From NCBI GenBank assembly GCA_021399445.1, contig JAJTUQ010000003.1, positions 1,612,001 to 1,676,000 of the forward strand: a stretch of DNA of 64,000 nt, written 5' to 3'. This stretch comes from Xylogone sp. PMI_703 (lineage: Eukaryota; Ascomycota; Leotiomycetes). Numbering within the stretch: the stretch's first letter is position 1; every line of letters starts with the position of its first letter. The notes beneath the pieces were generated by a model. The model was not told the DNA's origin. It searched no databases and was given only the letters and a program-made list of their open reading frames with translations. A program made the translations under genes and the position numbers. Below are positions 43,921-55,395 of the stretch, piece after piece.

Positions 43921-45856
43921 CTACGAGACTTGCTGTTCCTTCTCTTTGATACCAGTTTTCGTCTCAACGTGTATCTTACTCAAGTGTTGCCTCTCGATGA
44001 AGGTGCTGGCAATAATGGTCAATCCGGCTAGGCAGGTATAGAATATCCATAGATTCCTCATACTCCAAGCATAAGCCTCTCTTATCGCTAGCTTCTGTGC
44101 TGTATTTTGAATTGAGTTTACAACTTCCACATTTGCTGCTGCAGCACCACCAGTAAAGAGTTCGATGATATCATGGGGTAAGTTTACTGGTGGTTTGGCC
44201 AAAGAGGGAACCCGCCTATCCATAGAATTTTGAAATATAACTCCACCAATGACAACCGACAGCGATGTTGCTAGGTTACGAACAAACCCAACAGTTGAGG
44301 TCGCTGTTGCAACATCATCTTGTTTGACTGTGGCCTGTACAGCAATAAGGGGAGCCTCAAAAAGTAATCCCAACCCCAAGCCTGTTGCTATTTGAAATCC
44401 CAGAATCATACCTAAAGAGGAGGTGACACCGAATTTGATATACAAGCCGCTACCAATTGTCATTAGAACTGACCCGGCGTATATAAGCTCCAGGAAGTGG
44501 CCAGTCCTATGTATGAAAATGCCGACAAAAATACCTGTCAGTGCCTCTGTGATTATGAGCGGTATAACTAAGATTCCAGAATGCAATGGAGATGATCCCT
44601 TTACAGACTGAAAATGCAATGGCAGATAATATTCATCACCCAGAAATACCTAATAAAAAAATTAGTTATGCTGACACAGGAGTTTAGGGATATAGAGACC
44701 ATACCATTCCATGGAAGAAGCATAATACTAAACAAGCTATGTTTGATCGCTGTTTGAAGATAGAAAGTGGCATGATTGGATGTTGGGCGAACTTCTTCTC
44801 ACTGAACACAAAGACCACTGAGATCAACGCTCCAATCGCAATCAGACAAATGACCTGTGGAGAGTTCCATCTGTCGTAACTGTTAATCAAGGCTCTTTAC
44901 AGCCGGAGGTGGACATACGCAAATGTAACTCCACCGAATTGCAATCCCAAAAGGAAGAGCAGAGCAAACCCCAATAGACTAACGCTTCCAATCCAGTCAA
45001 CGGCACGTAGCCCATCTCTCACCGAAGTTCTTGGATTATGGACGTCAAGGAAGAGAAGTAGAAGGATAAACGTAGTTCCCGAGATTGGTAGATTCACCCA
45101 AAAGCACCAGCGCCAGTTCAGCTTTTCGGAGAAAGTTCCCCCCAAAATTGGTCCCGACGCTCCAGCGATTGCCCACATGACCTCGATTAAGCCCATATAT
45201 AAACTCCGCTCTCTGACACTGAACAGGTCGGATATTGTGATTAAAACTAATTGAAAAAGGCCACCACCGGCAGCACCTTGTAAGGCTCTCCCAGCAATAA
45301 GCATTCGAATATTGACAGCATTTGCGCAGATTATAGAGGCTGCAAAGAAGACTGCTACAGCGGTCAGAAGTACAGATTTCCGTCCCCAGATATCGGATAC
45401 TTTTGCCCATATTGGGCCGCAAGCTGCATTAGCTAAAAGGTATGCACCACCAATCCAAACATATCCAGAAGAAGAATGTAGAGTGGAAGTTATAGTTGGA
45501 ATTGCCGTTGCAATGATAGTCTGATCAAGAGCGGCAATGAAGACTGCAAGCTGTAGAATGGGTTAGTTCAAATTCCAGCACCAATAATTATCCAAACTGA
45601 ATGATAATAGCCCCTATTTTGAACGGGAGCTGGTCATAATTATGTCCACCATAGTATATTGTTGACATTTCTATTGACTCACATAAAGCGCGATTAAAAC
45701 AGCTGTAGTTCTGAGTTTACCTCTCCGCCTAGCCGCATCATTTGATTGCTCTTCTATCTCCAGCGTTGATATCGTATGGTCTGCGGGAAGACTGTGAGAC
45801 TCTTCTTTCCGACTTATTACTACGGTTAGAGCTGGTTGTTCCGAGCTCTCCGCCAT
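43921..45856 (-). CDS. MFS exporter, DHA2-type 14-helix
   Basis: A proton-coupled exporter related to fungal toxin and drug pumps. Minus-strand exons 45856-45683, 45550-44919, 44879-44705 and 44649-43921 give 569 aa. After a polar tail of about 50 residues come LAVFIAALDQTIIATAIPTI (helix 1), YLLANAACGPIWAKVSDIWG (helix 2), GRALQGAAGGGLFQLVLITI (helix 4), WRWCFWVNLPISG (helix 6) and HFQSVKGSSPLHSGILVIP. The LDQTIIATAIPTI motif defines the 14-helix group. The third joint needs a 39-nt intron (44880-44918) to restore GGVTFAYDRWNSPQVI; without it the frame ends. The ATG at 45856 is preferred over an upstream GTG. It may export a product of the neighbouring oxidase, which is inference. Confidence 0.9.
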
Positions 45857-46722
45857 TTTCACCGGTATTTTGGTGGACTTTTGGCTTCTTCTACAATAGT
45901 GGCAATAATATTGGGGTCAATTCACGGATTAGAAAGTAGAAAATACTTAGCAATTAGACAATATACGATGCACGGATTTATAGATAGCCTCATAGGTGAT
46001 ATTAAAGGAGAATTTTTCTCCTTTCCAGCTTACACCGAGGGAGTCATCGGAGATTTTCAAGGGTGGGCGGAAAGCTAACCACAGTAAGCTTAACGTCGAG
46101 TATATATGAGGCATAATTGGTTTCTCTGCTTTGCTAAGCAGGCCCCAGGCTCCAATACTGCGTATTAGGCTTCGAAAATTGTGAAAAGCGCCAATTAGTC
46201 ATAATAATGAGCCCTTTTGGGTCGAGACGTCTTTGTCCTATAGGTAGCTCGGATATTGGCGGATAACGGCTAGAGTTGTTGGCATTGATTAGAATAGATT
46301 AGAATACAGAGCACTAATCTAATCTAATCTAATTAAATAATGTTCGAGCAATTCAAATGAGCCTGAGCGTGAGCTAAAGGCACTCTACCAGGTATTGGAG
46401 GCGACCTAACATATTGACCACCAGACGCTGTAAAGGTATACTTGAAATGCACTACAATGAATCACATTGAACGTATAAACAGCTCAAAATAGGAATACAT
46501 CATGCGAAGGTGATGAAGTCCTTATATATATATTTTCTTAAACACTGCTTCTCTAGTCAAAATCATCTACAGTGACTCCACGAGAGGAAAGCTACGCCAA
46601 TCATCCCACCACAAGCCTCCACTTTTCGGCCACTACAATTACCATGTCAGCTTTTATTGTACGAATATGCTACGAATGGAAGCCGTTTATAGAAAGCCAT
46701 AGCACAAAGAGTTATTTTGTGC
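45857..46722. other. Intergenic region with a hairpin
   Basis: About 0.87 kb. It holds the promoter of the MFS gene and an AT-rich inverted repeat at 46287-46329; otherwise nothing recognised. Confidence 0.55.
46287..46329. repeat. Imperfect 16-bp inverted repeat with CTAAT units
   Basis: The left arm 46287-46302 matches the reverse complement of 46314-46329 at 15 of 16 bases around an 11-nt loop. The right arm is itself a short tandem of TAATC. It could be a hairpin or chance in AT-rich DNA. Confidence 0.55.
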
Positions 46723-48222
46723 TCATAGCAAGGGGGGAATAGGACAAGGAATAGCCAAGAATAAAAAAATAGGAATGGTTCTTACAATTCTGCGGAACAC
46801 TGGCTCGATATCAAGGAAGTTATCCCAATCACCATGATGTACCTCAATTGTCTCAAAGTATTCTATCCTCTCAGCTTGACCAATTTCTTTTGCAATTACT
46901 TTAGTATTTTCATCATCTCGCAGACTCCTCTCAAGTTCCCACTTCAGACTTACAGCCTTCGCTATATTCTCCACACCCCAGGTGTCGCGAATTGGCGGCA
47001 ACGTTATAGAAGTATCACCATTACCTCCAAAATTATCACCACCGGTCGGAATCAGTTTGAGATAATCCAGTGGGAGGGAATCAGATGATTTACTGCTCGA
47101 AATGCAGTTAAATATAGCCCGTGCTAGTGTCTCATCAAGAGCGCTATTGATGAAAGCATCACGAACGTGGCCCTTTCGTGGTCGATATATGTATCCATGA
47201 CTGGCGGTTTCTTGATCGAACTCATCAAAGGTCGGGTCACTGGGCACTTCATAATTATCGCCTTGACGGATATCCTCAGTGGGTCCTAAAACGGATAGAT
47301 TGGAGCAATCGAGTGTAAGGTTGAGTCGTTGAAGTTTGGGCATAGCACCAAGTGTCTTGTATATAGCTACCTCCCTAGCATCGCCCTTGGAACGTGGTAT
47401 AGCAATTGTTAAATTTCGAGAGCAAAGCACGTTTGCTTGAGCTTACAGACATGAGGAGCATCAAATACTATCATGCCTCGTTCCGGACTGGTTCTGAACC
47501 ATAACCTCCGTAATGACCCGCCGTGGACCTCAGTAATGGCCCTCGAGTGCACCCGACCATATACCTCCTTCAAGTCGAAGATTTTTGAGAGGTGGAAGAT
47601 TTCGCAGAAAAGCTTCTATTGCGATCTGATGCCTTACTCTTACGTCAGGCCGGTGGGGCCACTGATGATAATAATCCATATTCAGCACGAGGGTTGTGAG
47701 AGAGAGAAAAGTACAGTTTGTAGCAGCCCAATGGAGTGCATCCGGGTTGAGAGTGCCTTCAAGCTTTAAGACGCGTAAGAAACTGAAGTCAGTGTGATCA
47801 TTCCATGAACTCAGTCTTTCTGGGGAAATTGCTTTGTGCAGTTCAAGTCTTTCCAGTTTTGCACCACGAGTCTTATTCTTTTGGTGTTCATGAGAGAAAC
47901 CTGGCCATGGGCGTCGAACTCCGTTCTTCCAAGCTCGAATATACTCAGGCGAGTTACAAGCACCGATACGGAAAATACGGACATCTTTGAGATTAGGAGC
48001 CAGCCCAGAGACCATTCGCAAGACAGCTTCCATATTGTACTCTTCAATTCCATACGAGTCCCAGAGGGTGCAATGAACTGCCACGCTATATAAACATGGA
48101 GAACTTGCTAGTGAAAATTCATGGGGATTCGTGCTGTAACGCCAATAATCACTGAACCCTCTACTTTGCTGTATATATAAACCACCTACATTTACACCTT
48201 TGCTAATACACAAATCACTCAA
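46723..48222 (-). pseudogene. LRR/F-box-like protein remnant, frameshifted and N-truncated
   Basis: Fungal F-box-like proteins have an N-terminal F-box and degenerate leucine-rich repeats. Here only the repeat part remains: MVSGLAPNLKDVRIFRIGA, GAKLERLELHKAISPERL, FLRVLKLEGTLNPDALHWAA, LPPLKNLRLEGGIW, then TEVHGGSLRRLWFRTSPERG in a second frame and EVAIYKTLGAMPKLQRLNLT in a third. The two frame changes lie near 47535 and near 47410. Neither coincides with usable splice sites. No F-box or other start lies before residue 1; an in-frame stop lies two codons upstream of 48222 and a plus-strand gene fragment begins 35 bp further on. It is best read as a dead fragment, though sequencing errors could mimic single-base shifts. 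Confidence 0.65.
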
Positions 48223-48256
48223 TTGTTACTGTATTTGACTGTAACTTATGCGACAG

Positions 48257-49265
48257 TTTGTACCCGGCAGTACCAAAAGGTGATGAAGCAACCGGCCCAG
48301 AGGTCAAGATAAAGCCTTCTTCTCCAGAACATGAAGTTTTCTGGAGTCAACAACGGGTAATCGCTGATTTCACTCTCAAAGTGTTCGATATAATTTATAG
48401 CATTATAAAATCCGTGTACTACAAAGTTAAGGTATTAGATGATGACCTACAGAGTTGCATACCATACCCTACAGACGACTTTACTCGCTTCGTGATAGAC
48501 AACTCACGGAATCATAAACAGCATATTCGCCTGCTGAAGGCAGGAATTCATCACCATCTATTAAGGTTGTTGATACACCGCCCTTGGGCAGCGCGGGGCT
48601 TTCGCGACGCTAGGTTCCACATTGGCACAACCCGGTGTCTGTCCTCTGCTCTCTGGTTACTTCACTGTTCTAACGTAGTTAATTGGCATGGGCAAGCAAC
48701 AGCACCAATATATGAAGCTCATCTGGCTGGAGTTCTGGCCCGAACAACAATTCATGCACTCTCCATGCTACTCCTCAAGGTTCATGTTGAGAGACCTGGA
48801 CCCCGTGATTTGGGTGTTGCGATGGCTTGGAGAGCTGATACTTGGCTATTGCAGTCCTCGCTCGCTAGATGTGAGCAACTTGCTTATTCAATGCCCGAGT
48901 TTGTAAAATATTCCCTTAAAATACTGGGAAACATTGGACAGTCACTGGGATATTTACCTGTGGAGGGAGCTAACCTCTCCATACAATCCAACCAACCATC
49001 GTCAAAGCGGGGGAATGACCAGCAGGATAGGCATGAATCTAGTGTTCAGTCTCTTCATCACTTTGATATCAGTCTTGAATCTACTGACTTTGATCTACTT
49101 GGGCTGGAATATGATGCATCTGGTGGTAATGAATGGCGGGATTTCATTATCGCCAATGGGGGCTCACCACACTTTTTAAGTATCATTGGCTGTCTGGACA
49201 CTCTAGCATTACTCGTCGCGATATGTACGCATCTTGGGCACACACAACTACTACTACTGGAATAA
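48257..49265 (+). pseudogene. Fungal transcription-factor middle/C-terminal fragment
   Basis: An open frame of about 335 codons resembling the fungal-specific transcription-factor domain of zinc-cluster regulators: KAGIHHHLLRLLIHRPWAAR with GFRDARFH, then TRCLSSALWLLHCSNVVNW, and TIHALSMLLLKVHV. The Zn2Cys6 DNA-binding part and the start of the domain are missing. No good ATG opens the frame. A CGACAG acceptor directly precedes it (ends 48256), so this is probably an internal exon whose upstream exons are gone, because the space upstream is filled by the LRR remnant on the other strand. The frame ends in LGHTQLLLLE. Expression as an N-truncated protein cannot be excluded. Confidence 0.6.
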
Positions 49266-50102
49266 GGGTTTGCCGCGCCATGTTGTATATCCGATTTCTT
49301 GGCGGGTGCACCCTCCACGGTGTCCCTAAAACTCCGTTCTACGTCGTAGATCCGCGTATAACTCACTATAAGGTCTTTACACACATAAAAGGTCACGTTA
49401 GAACCCCTTTTTCGTGTCATCATGTTATAGATTAATAAATGCTTTAATTAATTATTCTGGTGCTTTAAGCTTTTAGTACTACATCTCAGGTGGTCCTTAC
49501 TTTAGCATCTTCCCTTTAACCTCTCTTTTTGGCTAAAAGGGGTTAAGCATACCCAAGAGCTGCCAGCAAACACCCTGGTAGGCAGGTACCTTCGTCGCAT
49601 GCCGGGATTTGGGTTATTGGTTTTAACCATATCAGCGGGGTGATTCGATATTTACTCAATTATCAATCTATATATCTGGCGGTTGCCATATGCACCTGCA
49701 CCAGCTGAGAACTGTGCATGAGCTGTTCATAAGGCCAGATCGCTTCAACCCCTCTCCATAAACGCTATACGACTCAGCTGGTCTAATAGGTTCGATTTGA
49801 AATCGCATCCCTTCGTCCTCACCGCAGCAATCGGACGATATCCGTCTTTGCAGGTGAGAAAGATTCTCCTCGGGTTCCGCTTCCAACGTCATCCTGAAGT
49901 ATTGGCCCAGACCGAGGTCGGAAGTGGTTAGGAGCTTACTCAGACAGCGGAGCGCGAGCGGATATATAATTTCCCCTCCTCCGCGTCAGCTCGTCAAGGC
50001 GGTGGGTGCGAGCACGAAGCTTCCCCTCCACACGTCAAAATATTTCATCTCACAGTTGACCTGGCTTCCTGTCAGGTCAATTGCTAGGAGGTTGCTGTAG
50101 TC
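49266..50102. other. Intergenic region
   Basis: About 0.84 kb. An imperfect inverted repeat (TTAACCTCTCTTTT at 49516-49529 against AAAAGGGGTTAA at 49535-49546) is present. From 49900 the sequence becomes GC-richer and CT-rich, as in a promoter of the next gene. No ORF with support. Confidence 0.5.
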
Positions 50103-51212
50103 ATGGTATTTGCCCCTACCCTGGCTTCGCCAGTGTGTAATTGTATTGACGAGTAGCTGCTTCTAGGCTGGCAAATTCACCGCTCTGCTTTCCATCCTCC
50201 TCCTCGTCGGTGCCGTTCTGCTGGCCAGATATAGCGATGACCCTTCCCTGGATGAGGCACGTCTGTATCTGGCAGAAGTAATTGCGCCTCCTAAACGCGA
50301 TCTTTCCGAAAGCGCCGCCGCCGCTGCTCTCAGTGCGACAGCAGATAATACTACAACCCCCGAGGCAACTGTGGAGAATGTGTGTGGCCCGTTGCAATAC
50401 ACGACAGAGCTGCTGTCAATGGACCCATTGATCATATACATCAATAATTTTCTCTCGCCCGAAGAGATCGATGGATTGCTAAAACTCGGGTATGCGTTGT
50501 GGTCCTTTCAAGCCCGTCTCCATGAATCGTAGGGAGAAATGCTAACACTGCCAGCGAGAATCTCTTCCACGAGTCAACGGTCTCCGATGATCTCAAGGAG
50601 CGCTACCAACACCCGTCGAGAACATCTTCAACTGCCTATCTGCCTGCCAACAACCCGTACTCTCAGTGTGCGCTTGCAAAAGCTCACTCATTCCTCGGAT
50701 TTTATGACTTCGACGAAATCGAAGCGCCCCAGCTCACCAAATACGCCTCGTCCCAAGAATACCGCGGCCACTTCGACTGGCCTCCAGAACCATGGCGAGA
50801 GCCAGCCCGTGGTAACCTACGTTTCGATCGCTTCGCAACGTTCTTCGTCTACTTGGAAGCAAACTGCACTGGAGGCTCGACCCATTTCCCTCACGTCTTT
50901 ATTGACGATGCCCCGCACCTCGACCAACTTAATGCTACTAAGTTTGAAGTCGTAATTGAGCCTGATGGGCCTATTGAGGATGGCAAACGCAAGGAAAAGT
51001 CCTTAGCAGCCAAGGCTATCCCCGGTAATGCGGTTTTCTGGGTGAACATGGAGGGAAGAGGAAGAGGTAACCCCAAAACACTACATGCAGGCATGCCGGT
51101 TATTGAGGGAACCAAGGTGGGCCTGAATCTTTGGTCCAGGAGGTATCTAGCCGATGATGAAGATATTGGTGACGGTTCTAGTGCTCAAGCGCAAACTGCG
51201 TCGGCTGTCTAA
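50103..51212 (+). CDS. Prolyl 4-hydroxylase-like 2OG-Fe(II) oxygenase, membrane-anchored
   Basis: An Fe(II)/2-oxoglutarate hydroxylase of the P4Hc family. Its membrane anchor, FTALLSILLLVGAVLLARY, places the catalytic part in the secretory-pathway lumen. Exons 50167-50489 and 50555-51212 are firm. The first exon is proposed as 50103-50132 (MVFAPTLASP) joined by an intron of only 34 nt, which is very short, so the start is uncertain. Total about 336 aa. Iron ligands: YRGHFDWPP (His190, Asp192) and TLHAGMPV (His295); Lys305 in GTKVGLNLWSRR binds 2-oxoglutarate. INNFLSPEEIDGLLKLG opens the domain, and TFFVYLEANCTGGSTHFPH is conserved. The substrate protein is unknown; fungi lack animal collagen. 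Confidence 0.85.
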
Positions 51213-51455
51213 AGCAAGATTATCACTCGCTCTCGCCTGAGCCATGCTGTTTAGACAGTGGCGTCTTTTGGGGGCATTATTTGTGATGTTTTATGTATAG
51301 AAGTAGTTTTATGTAAGATACTCAAAAGCGAATCCAAGTTTACTTTGAAATCAACGGTCTCTATTGGTACCGGAAGTCTATTCCCGCTTATGTTTTCGTT
51401 AAAATAAATTCTAACTCTGACCTACGCGTACCTATACTTTTCATTTGATTTGGCC

Positions 51456-53331
51456 TCAGTAGGTAAGATTCTTGACATCTTCCACGGGCCCACGATATGT
51501 GAACCTTGCCCTGAAGATGTAGTAAAACATTGAGACTGCCATGGTGAAGCCTGTCACGAGGATATTCCAGTTCATCTCAGCAGCATCTGGCTTTGATTGT
51601 GCGGGGAAGAATGGAAACACAAACGCCAATACGAGGAAAGCTAATGCGATGAGATTAATAGCCAGTCCTGCCTTGCCCAGACTAAATCTCGATGGAAGTA
51701 AGGGTTCCTTGACTATGCGCTTCCTTGCTATACAAGCAATTGCAACAATGTAAGATGCAACAGTGCCAACTTGTCCAATCGAAATGATAACATTGAATGC
51801 AATGGTTGATCCAATGATGATCAGACTGAGTAGCGTTGTGATGGCCAATGTTGTGAGAACAGCATTGAGGGGAATATCCCAGGCTGGACGGACCTTTGAA
51901 ATCGCGTCAGTATAAAAGATAACCTCGATGGCTTTTTGAGACTTACATAAGCGAGTGTGCTCGAGAAGGGTAAACCTTTGTCGCGCGCAAAAGCGAAAAG
52001 CTGACGAGACGAAGTCGTAACTAGATTCACTGCAGCAAAGAGTAGGAGGACGGCGACAAGTGCTGTCATGACCGAGGTACCTGCTCGTGATTGGGTAGCA
52101 TTCAGTACGACTTGAATGTACGGCTGCCCAGTGGTTGTGCTCAGAATACTGTTGACATCCCCGAGGGTAGACATAACAGTGACTGTCATAACAAATCCCA
52201 TGGCATAGTTGACAGTCGCTGTTGCTACCATGGATCTGGGAAGGACCCAGGCGGCGTTCTTCAATTCCTCAGACAAATGACAGGCAGAGTCCGCACCGAT
52301 GAGGGTAATAACAGGTCCTGTCATGCCCACTAGACAAGAAAGTCCAATGTTGCCCCAGTTTCCATTATCCTCGAACTGAGTCCATACTTGCTTAGCATCA
52401 GAGCGAGGAGCCATAACCCAAAGGACAACGAGGAAGGCAAAGAAGCCGAATATATGAAGTATCACAATGACGCCTTCCAGGAGAGGGAGTTTCCTAATCA
52501 GGACCGTATTCCAGACGATAGCAAAGATAGCGACGCCAACGCTGAGCAGTGTCCCGTGCCAGCCTTGAATAACATAGTTTGGTAAATTCAGAGCGATGAG
52601 ACCTTCGAATTGTTGCGCGCAAGCAAATGCGATGCTGGCCATTGCTGCTTGCCAGCCAATGACGGCGAACCATCCTTTTGCGAAGTCAGTTTCGTGAATG
52701 CCCAACACCATTGATAGCAAGATTGAGGCAACATACCAACAAGGTAGCTAAGGAACTTTTGATGCTGAGGAGGAGCAAACTCCGAAACCCAGTGGTATTG
52801 TCCTCCCGAGGTAGGTGCCCTAGAACGTCAATCATCATTTCCGAAACGAGCAAAGTTGGGTGGTGGAATACAAAATATGTCACCTACATCGAAGCCATTT
52901 CTGCCATGGAAAGAACGACGAAGAACATCCCAACACATACGGCAAGGAAGATCCATATTCCACCAGCCGTTCCTCCATTCTGCAGAGAAAGCGCAGCAAT
53001 ACTGCGCGTATATTAATAATTAATTTTTATTTCGGGAACAGAGTTGGTGAGGTACGAACACAAGGGCGAACTCCCACGTCGCACCGAGCACAACTGAATA
53101 TCCAAAGATTGAGGGGAAACGAAAAGTTCGCTGCGTGCCACGGTCAGTTGGGATTGCATCTAATAACATCTCCCGCCATCCGACACTTACTCTGAGTTGG
53201 GGCAGCTTGCCCATCCGGTTCATGTCTCTGCCATCATGCTCGGTGCCACGCTTCTCCAATGCCACCGGGTCGCGCACGTCCAAGGACTCGGCATCGAATT
53301 CGAGGACACCACCAGGCTCTTTGGACGACAT
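51456..53331 (-). CDS. Amino-acid/GABA/choline permease (APC superfamily)
   Basis: A plasma-membrane uptake carrier of the amino acid/choline transporter group (relatives Uga4, Hnm1, Bat1-like). Minus-strand exons 53331-53191, 53130-53060, 53001-52888, 52819-52737, 52674-51947 and 51893-51456 give 524 aa. MGKLPQLRRTFRFPSIFGYS and WEFALVIAALSLQNGG mark the start of the carrier; MAPTSGGQYHWVSEFAP is the most conserved loop. GLSCLVGMTGPVITLIGADS and HLSEELKNAAWVLPRSMVAT follow, then SSRQLFAFARDKGLPFS and VRPAWDIPLNAVL. Five introns of 53-68 nt all keep frame. The second donor (GTTCGT) is atypical. The start at 53331 is the only ATG before the conserved part. Substrate not fixed. Confidence 0.93.
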
Positions 53332-54136
53332 GTTACACAGGCAGCGTAAGCAGGTTTGACTTTTTGAGGCTCCAGCTGCAAGGGGAGCAATCAGTCAATT
53401 AACACCTTGTGGTTCTATGCCATCCTTAAGCCTCTCGGATGGGTCAGGCCGCCATCACTCCGCGTGGACAGCGGCTGTACGAGACCCAAGGGAATGCAAC
53501 TCGGCAAGGTGTGATTTGATCTGTAATGGGACGTGCAATGTGATGTGCAATGTGATGTGGGATGGAGAGAGATTGGATAACTCAGCACTCGGGCCCTCTA
53601 ATACAGTACGGGAAGTTCACAGCAATGTGTGTTGGTGGTTCCTGCGACGAATAGCCAGACGGTATTTTATTAAATAACGTGTTGGTTCCCGCGAGGCGAG
53701 CGGCCTGTAACGTCAAATGCACCCAAACTGCAGAAGGGGCAGAGACGTTGCCCTTCTAACCTCTTCTGCACCTTCCCCCGACCGGGGAGACCGGCTGGGA
53801 GGATCTGTCATTGTCCCAGGAACCCAACCAGCTGCCCTCTCTGGTCCTGCACCAACGCTCTTGCTTCTCGTCCCGGTGCTGTGGTTGTTGGCTCGGGGAA
53901 GCTCCATAGCCATGCCACAACTCTCCTCTTCGGCAACCTTGAGACATCAATCCTGGGAAACAATAAACTTACAATAATGCGACACTCTTGTGTCGTTCCT
54001 TGGGATGAAAGACTTCTCTCTTCTTAAAGCCTAGAAGAAGGAGAAGTCATCCCCACGAGCTTTCGATCCAAAGATGTACGAAAGTAGTCAGGCCTGCCTC
54101 TGGTCTGTGAGCCCCACGAGAGCTGGCCCATGAAGC
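53332..54136. other. Shared upstream region of two divergent genes
   Basis: About 0.8 kb between the permease (minus) and the PTH11-like gene (plus), so it carries both promoters. A 12-bp unit GTGCAATGTGAT is repeated twice in tandem at about 53533-53556. No ORF is convincing, although GC-richer overlapping ORFs occur at 53713-53977. Confidence 0.55.
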
Positions 54137-55395
54137 ATGTCCATGCCAGCGTTACCACTGCCTGCCGAACCCACTGGAAATCGCTTTGCTTTGGTAACTC
54201 CCGATGATAACAGCGCGCCTGTCCTCATTGTCACTATCCTCTCCTTGATATTTACAACCCTCATTTTTGCAGCTAGGCTGCTGATTGTGAAATGGAAGAG
54301 ACATGGCTATGATGACGGACTTCTGGCGTTGGGACACGTAAGTTTTCCAAACCATGGAGCCCTCGCGTTGATTGAGATATTTTTTTTAGCTTTCGGCACT
54401 GGGACATTGGATCGCAATATTCTTTGCTTTGCAAAAGGGGCTAGGGAAATCTTTACGGATTATTAGCGCTGGGCAACAGGCTGTTATTGGAAAGGTAGGT
54501 TAATGATTGAGGAACCTCCGGATGTTGGTCTAAATTCAGACCGCAGGCACTCTTAACTGGACGAGCGCTACTTTTCCCCTCGATCTACTTTTCGAAACTC
54601 AGTATTTTGCTCATTATTCGATCACTGTTCAACTGGGAAACTCGATGGAAGAGACTGCTCCTAGACGCCGCTATATTCGTCGTCACATTGTGGGGAATTG
54701 GAGCCACCCTCGCAACATCGATCTCATGCCCCGTCTACAACACTCTCGATGAGAACAACCCATGTTCTGGACAGGCTCTTCGACTTAGGGTTGTATTAAT
54801 CCTCGATATGGTAACAGAAGGAATTATCTTTGGATTGCCAGTGGTATTTATTTACACTTTCGAAATTGCGGACAGTTACAAATTGCTAGTGATAGCAGCC
54901 TTTGCTTCCAGACTTCCGTAAGCACCTTACTCCCTTTCAACGATATCTCATCTAACATGTTGCTCCGATAGACTGCTAGCCTTCTCAACAATGTACCTCC
55001 TCTCCTGGACCTCCTACATCGCAACAAACTCCACCGGAACAGCCATTGTCCCAGCCATTATCTGGCAAGAAATCTTCATCGGCTACTCCCTCATGTCCGC
55101 CACCATACCATGTCTCAAATCCTTCGTAGAAGATTTTAGAACAGGAGGAATGCGATATCCCCAAGAAGATACGAGCATAGTCCTATATGAATCTGAGAAC
55201 AGCTACGGGTTGACTTGGCTGGAGAAAAAAATTCAGCTAAAGACAGGGCAGTTGGAGGAAGTAGCGCCGAATCTACAAGCTCCAGTGCGGAACTCAAAGA
55301 GGTTTAGTAGTTTGAGGAACGCAAATGTCGGTACTTCGATAAGTAGCCAGGCTTCGGAACAGCCGATTATTGCGATAGTTATGCAACTATTTTAG
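54137..55395 (+). CDS. PTH11/SAT4-type rhodopsin-like integral membrane protein
   Basis: A seven-helix membrane protein of the fungal rhodopsin-like (DUF-type, PTH11-related) family, some of whose members sense surfaces or hosts. Exons 54137-54337, 54390-54494, 54547-54917 and 54972-55395 give 366 aa. Helices: VLIVTILSLIFTTLIFAARL, HWIAIFFALQKGLG, LLFPSIYFSKLSILLIIRSL (a family hallmark), LDAAIFVVTLWGIGATLATS, LILDMVTEGIIFGLPVVFI and IIWQEIFIGYSLMSATIPCL. Two cysteines (SCPVY and NPCSG) lie in the expected extracellular loop. The C-terminal cytosolic tail is about 90 residues and polar. No CFEM domain is present, so it is of the non-CFEM class. Ligand unknown. Confidence 0.87.

Noticed and set aside
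44860..44930. Frameshift in the DHA2 exporter
   Set aside because: A 39-nt intron with GT..AG ends restores the family sequence exactly, so a lesion is not needed.
11391..45856. A classical biosynthetic gene cluster
   Set aside because: No PKS, NRPS, terpene cyclase, DMAT or intact cluster regulator is present; only loose neighbourhoods are proposed.
49516..49546. Imperfect hairpin as a transposon end
   Set aside because: Arms are short and bulged and no partner end was found nearby.
53533..53556. Two tandem copies of a 12-bp unit as a minisatellite or CRISPR-like repeat
   Set aside because: Only two copies, no spacer structure, eukaryotic context.
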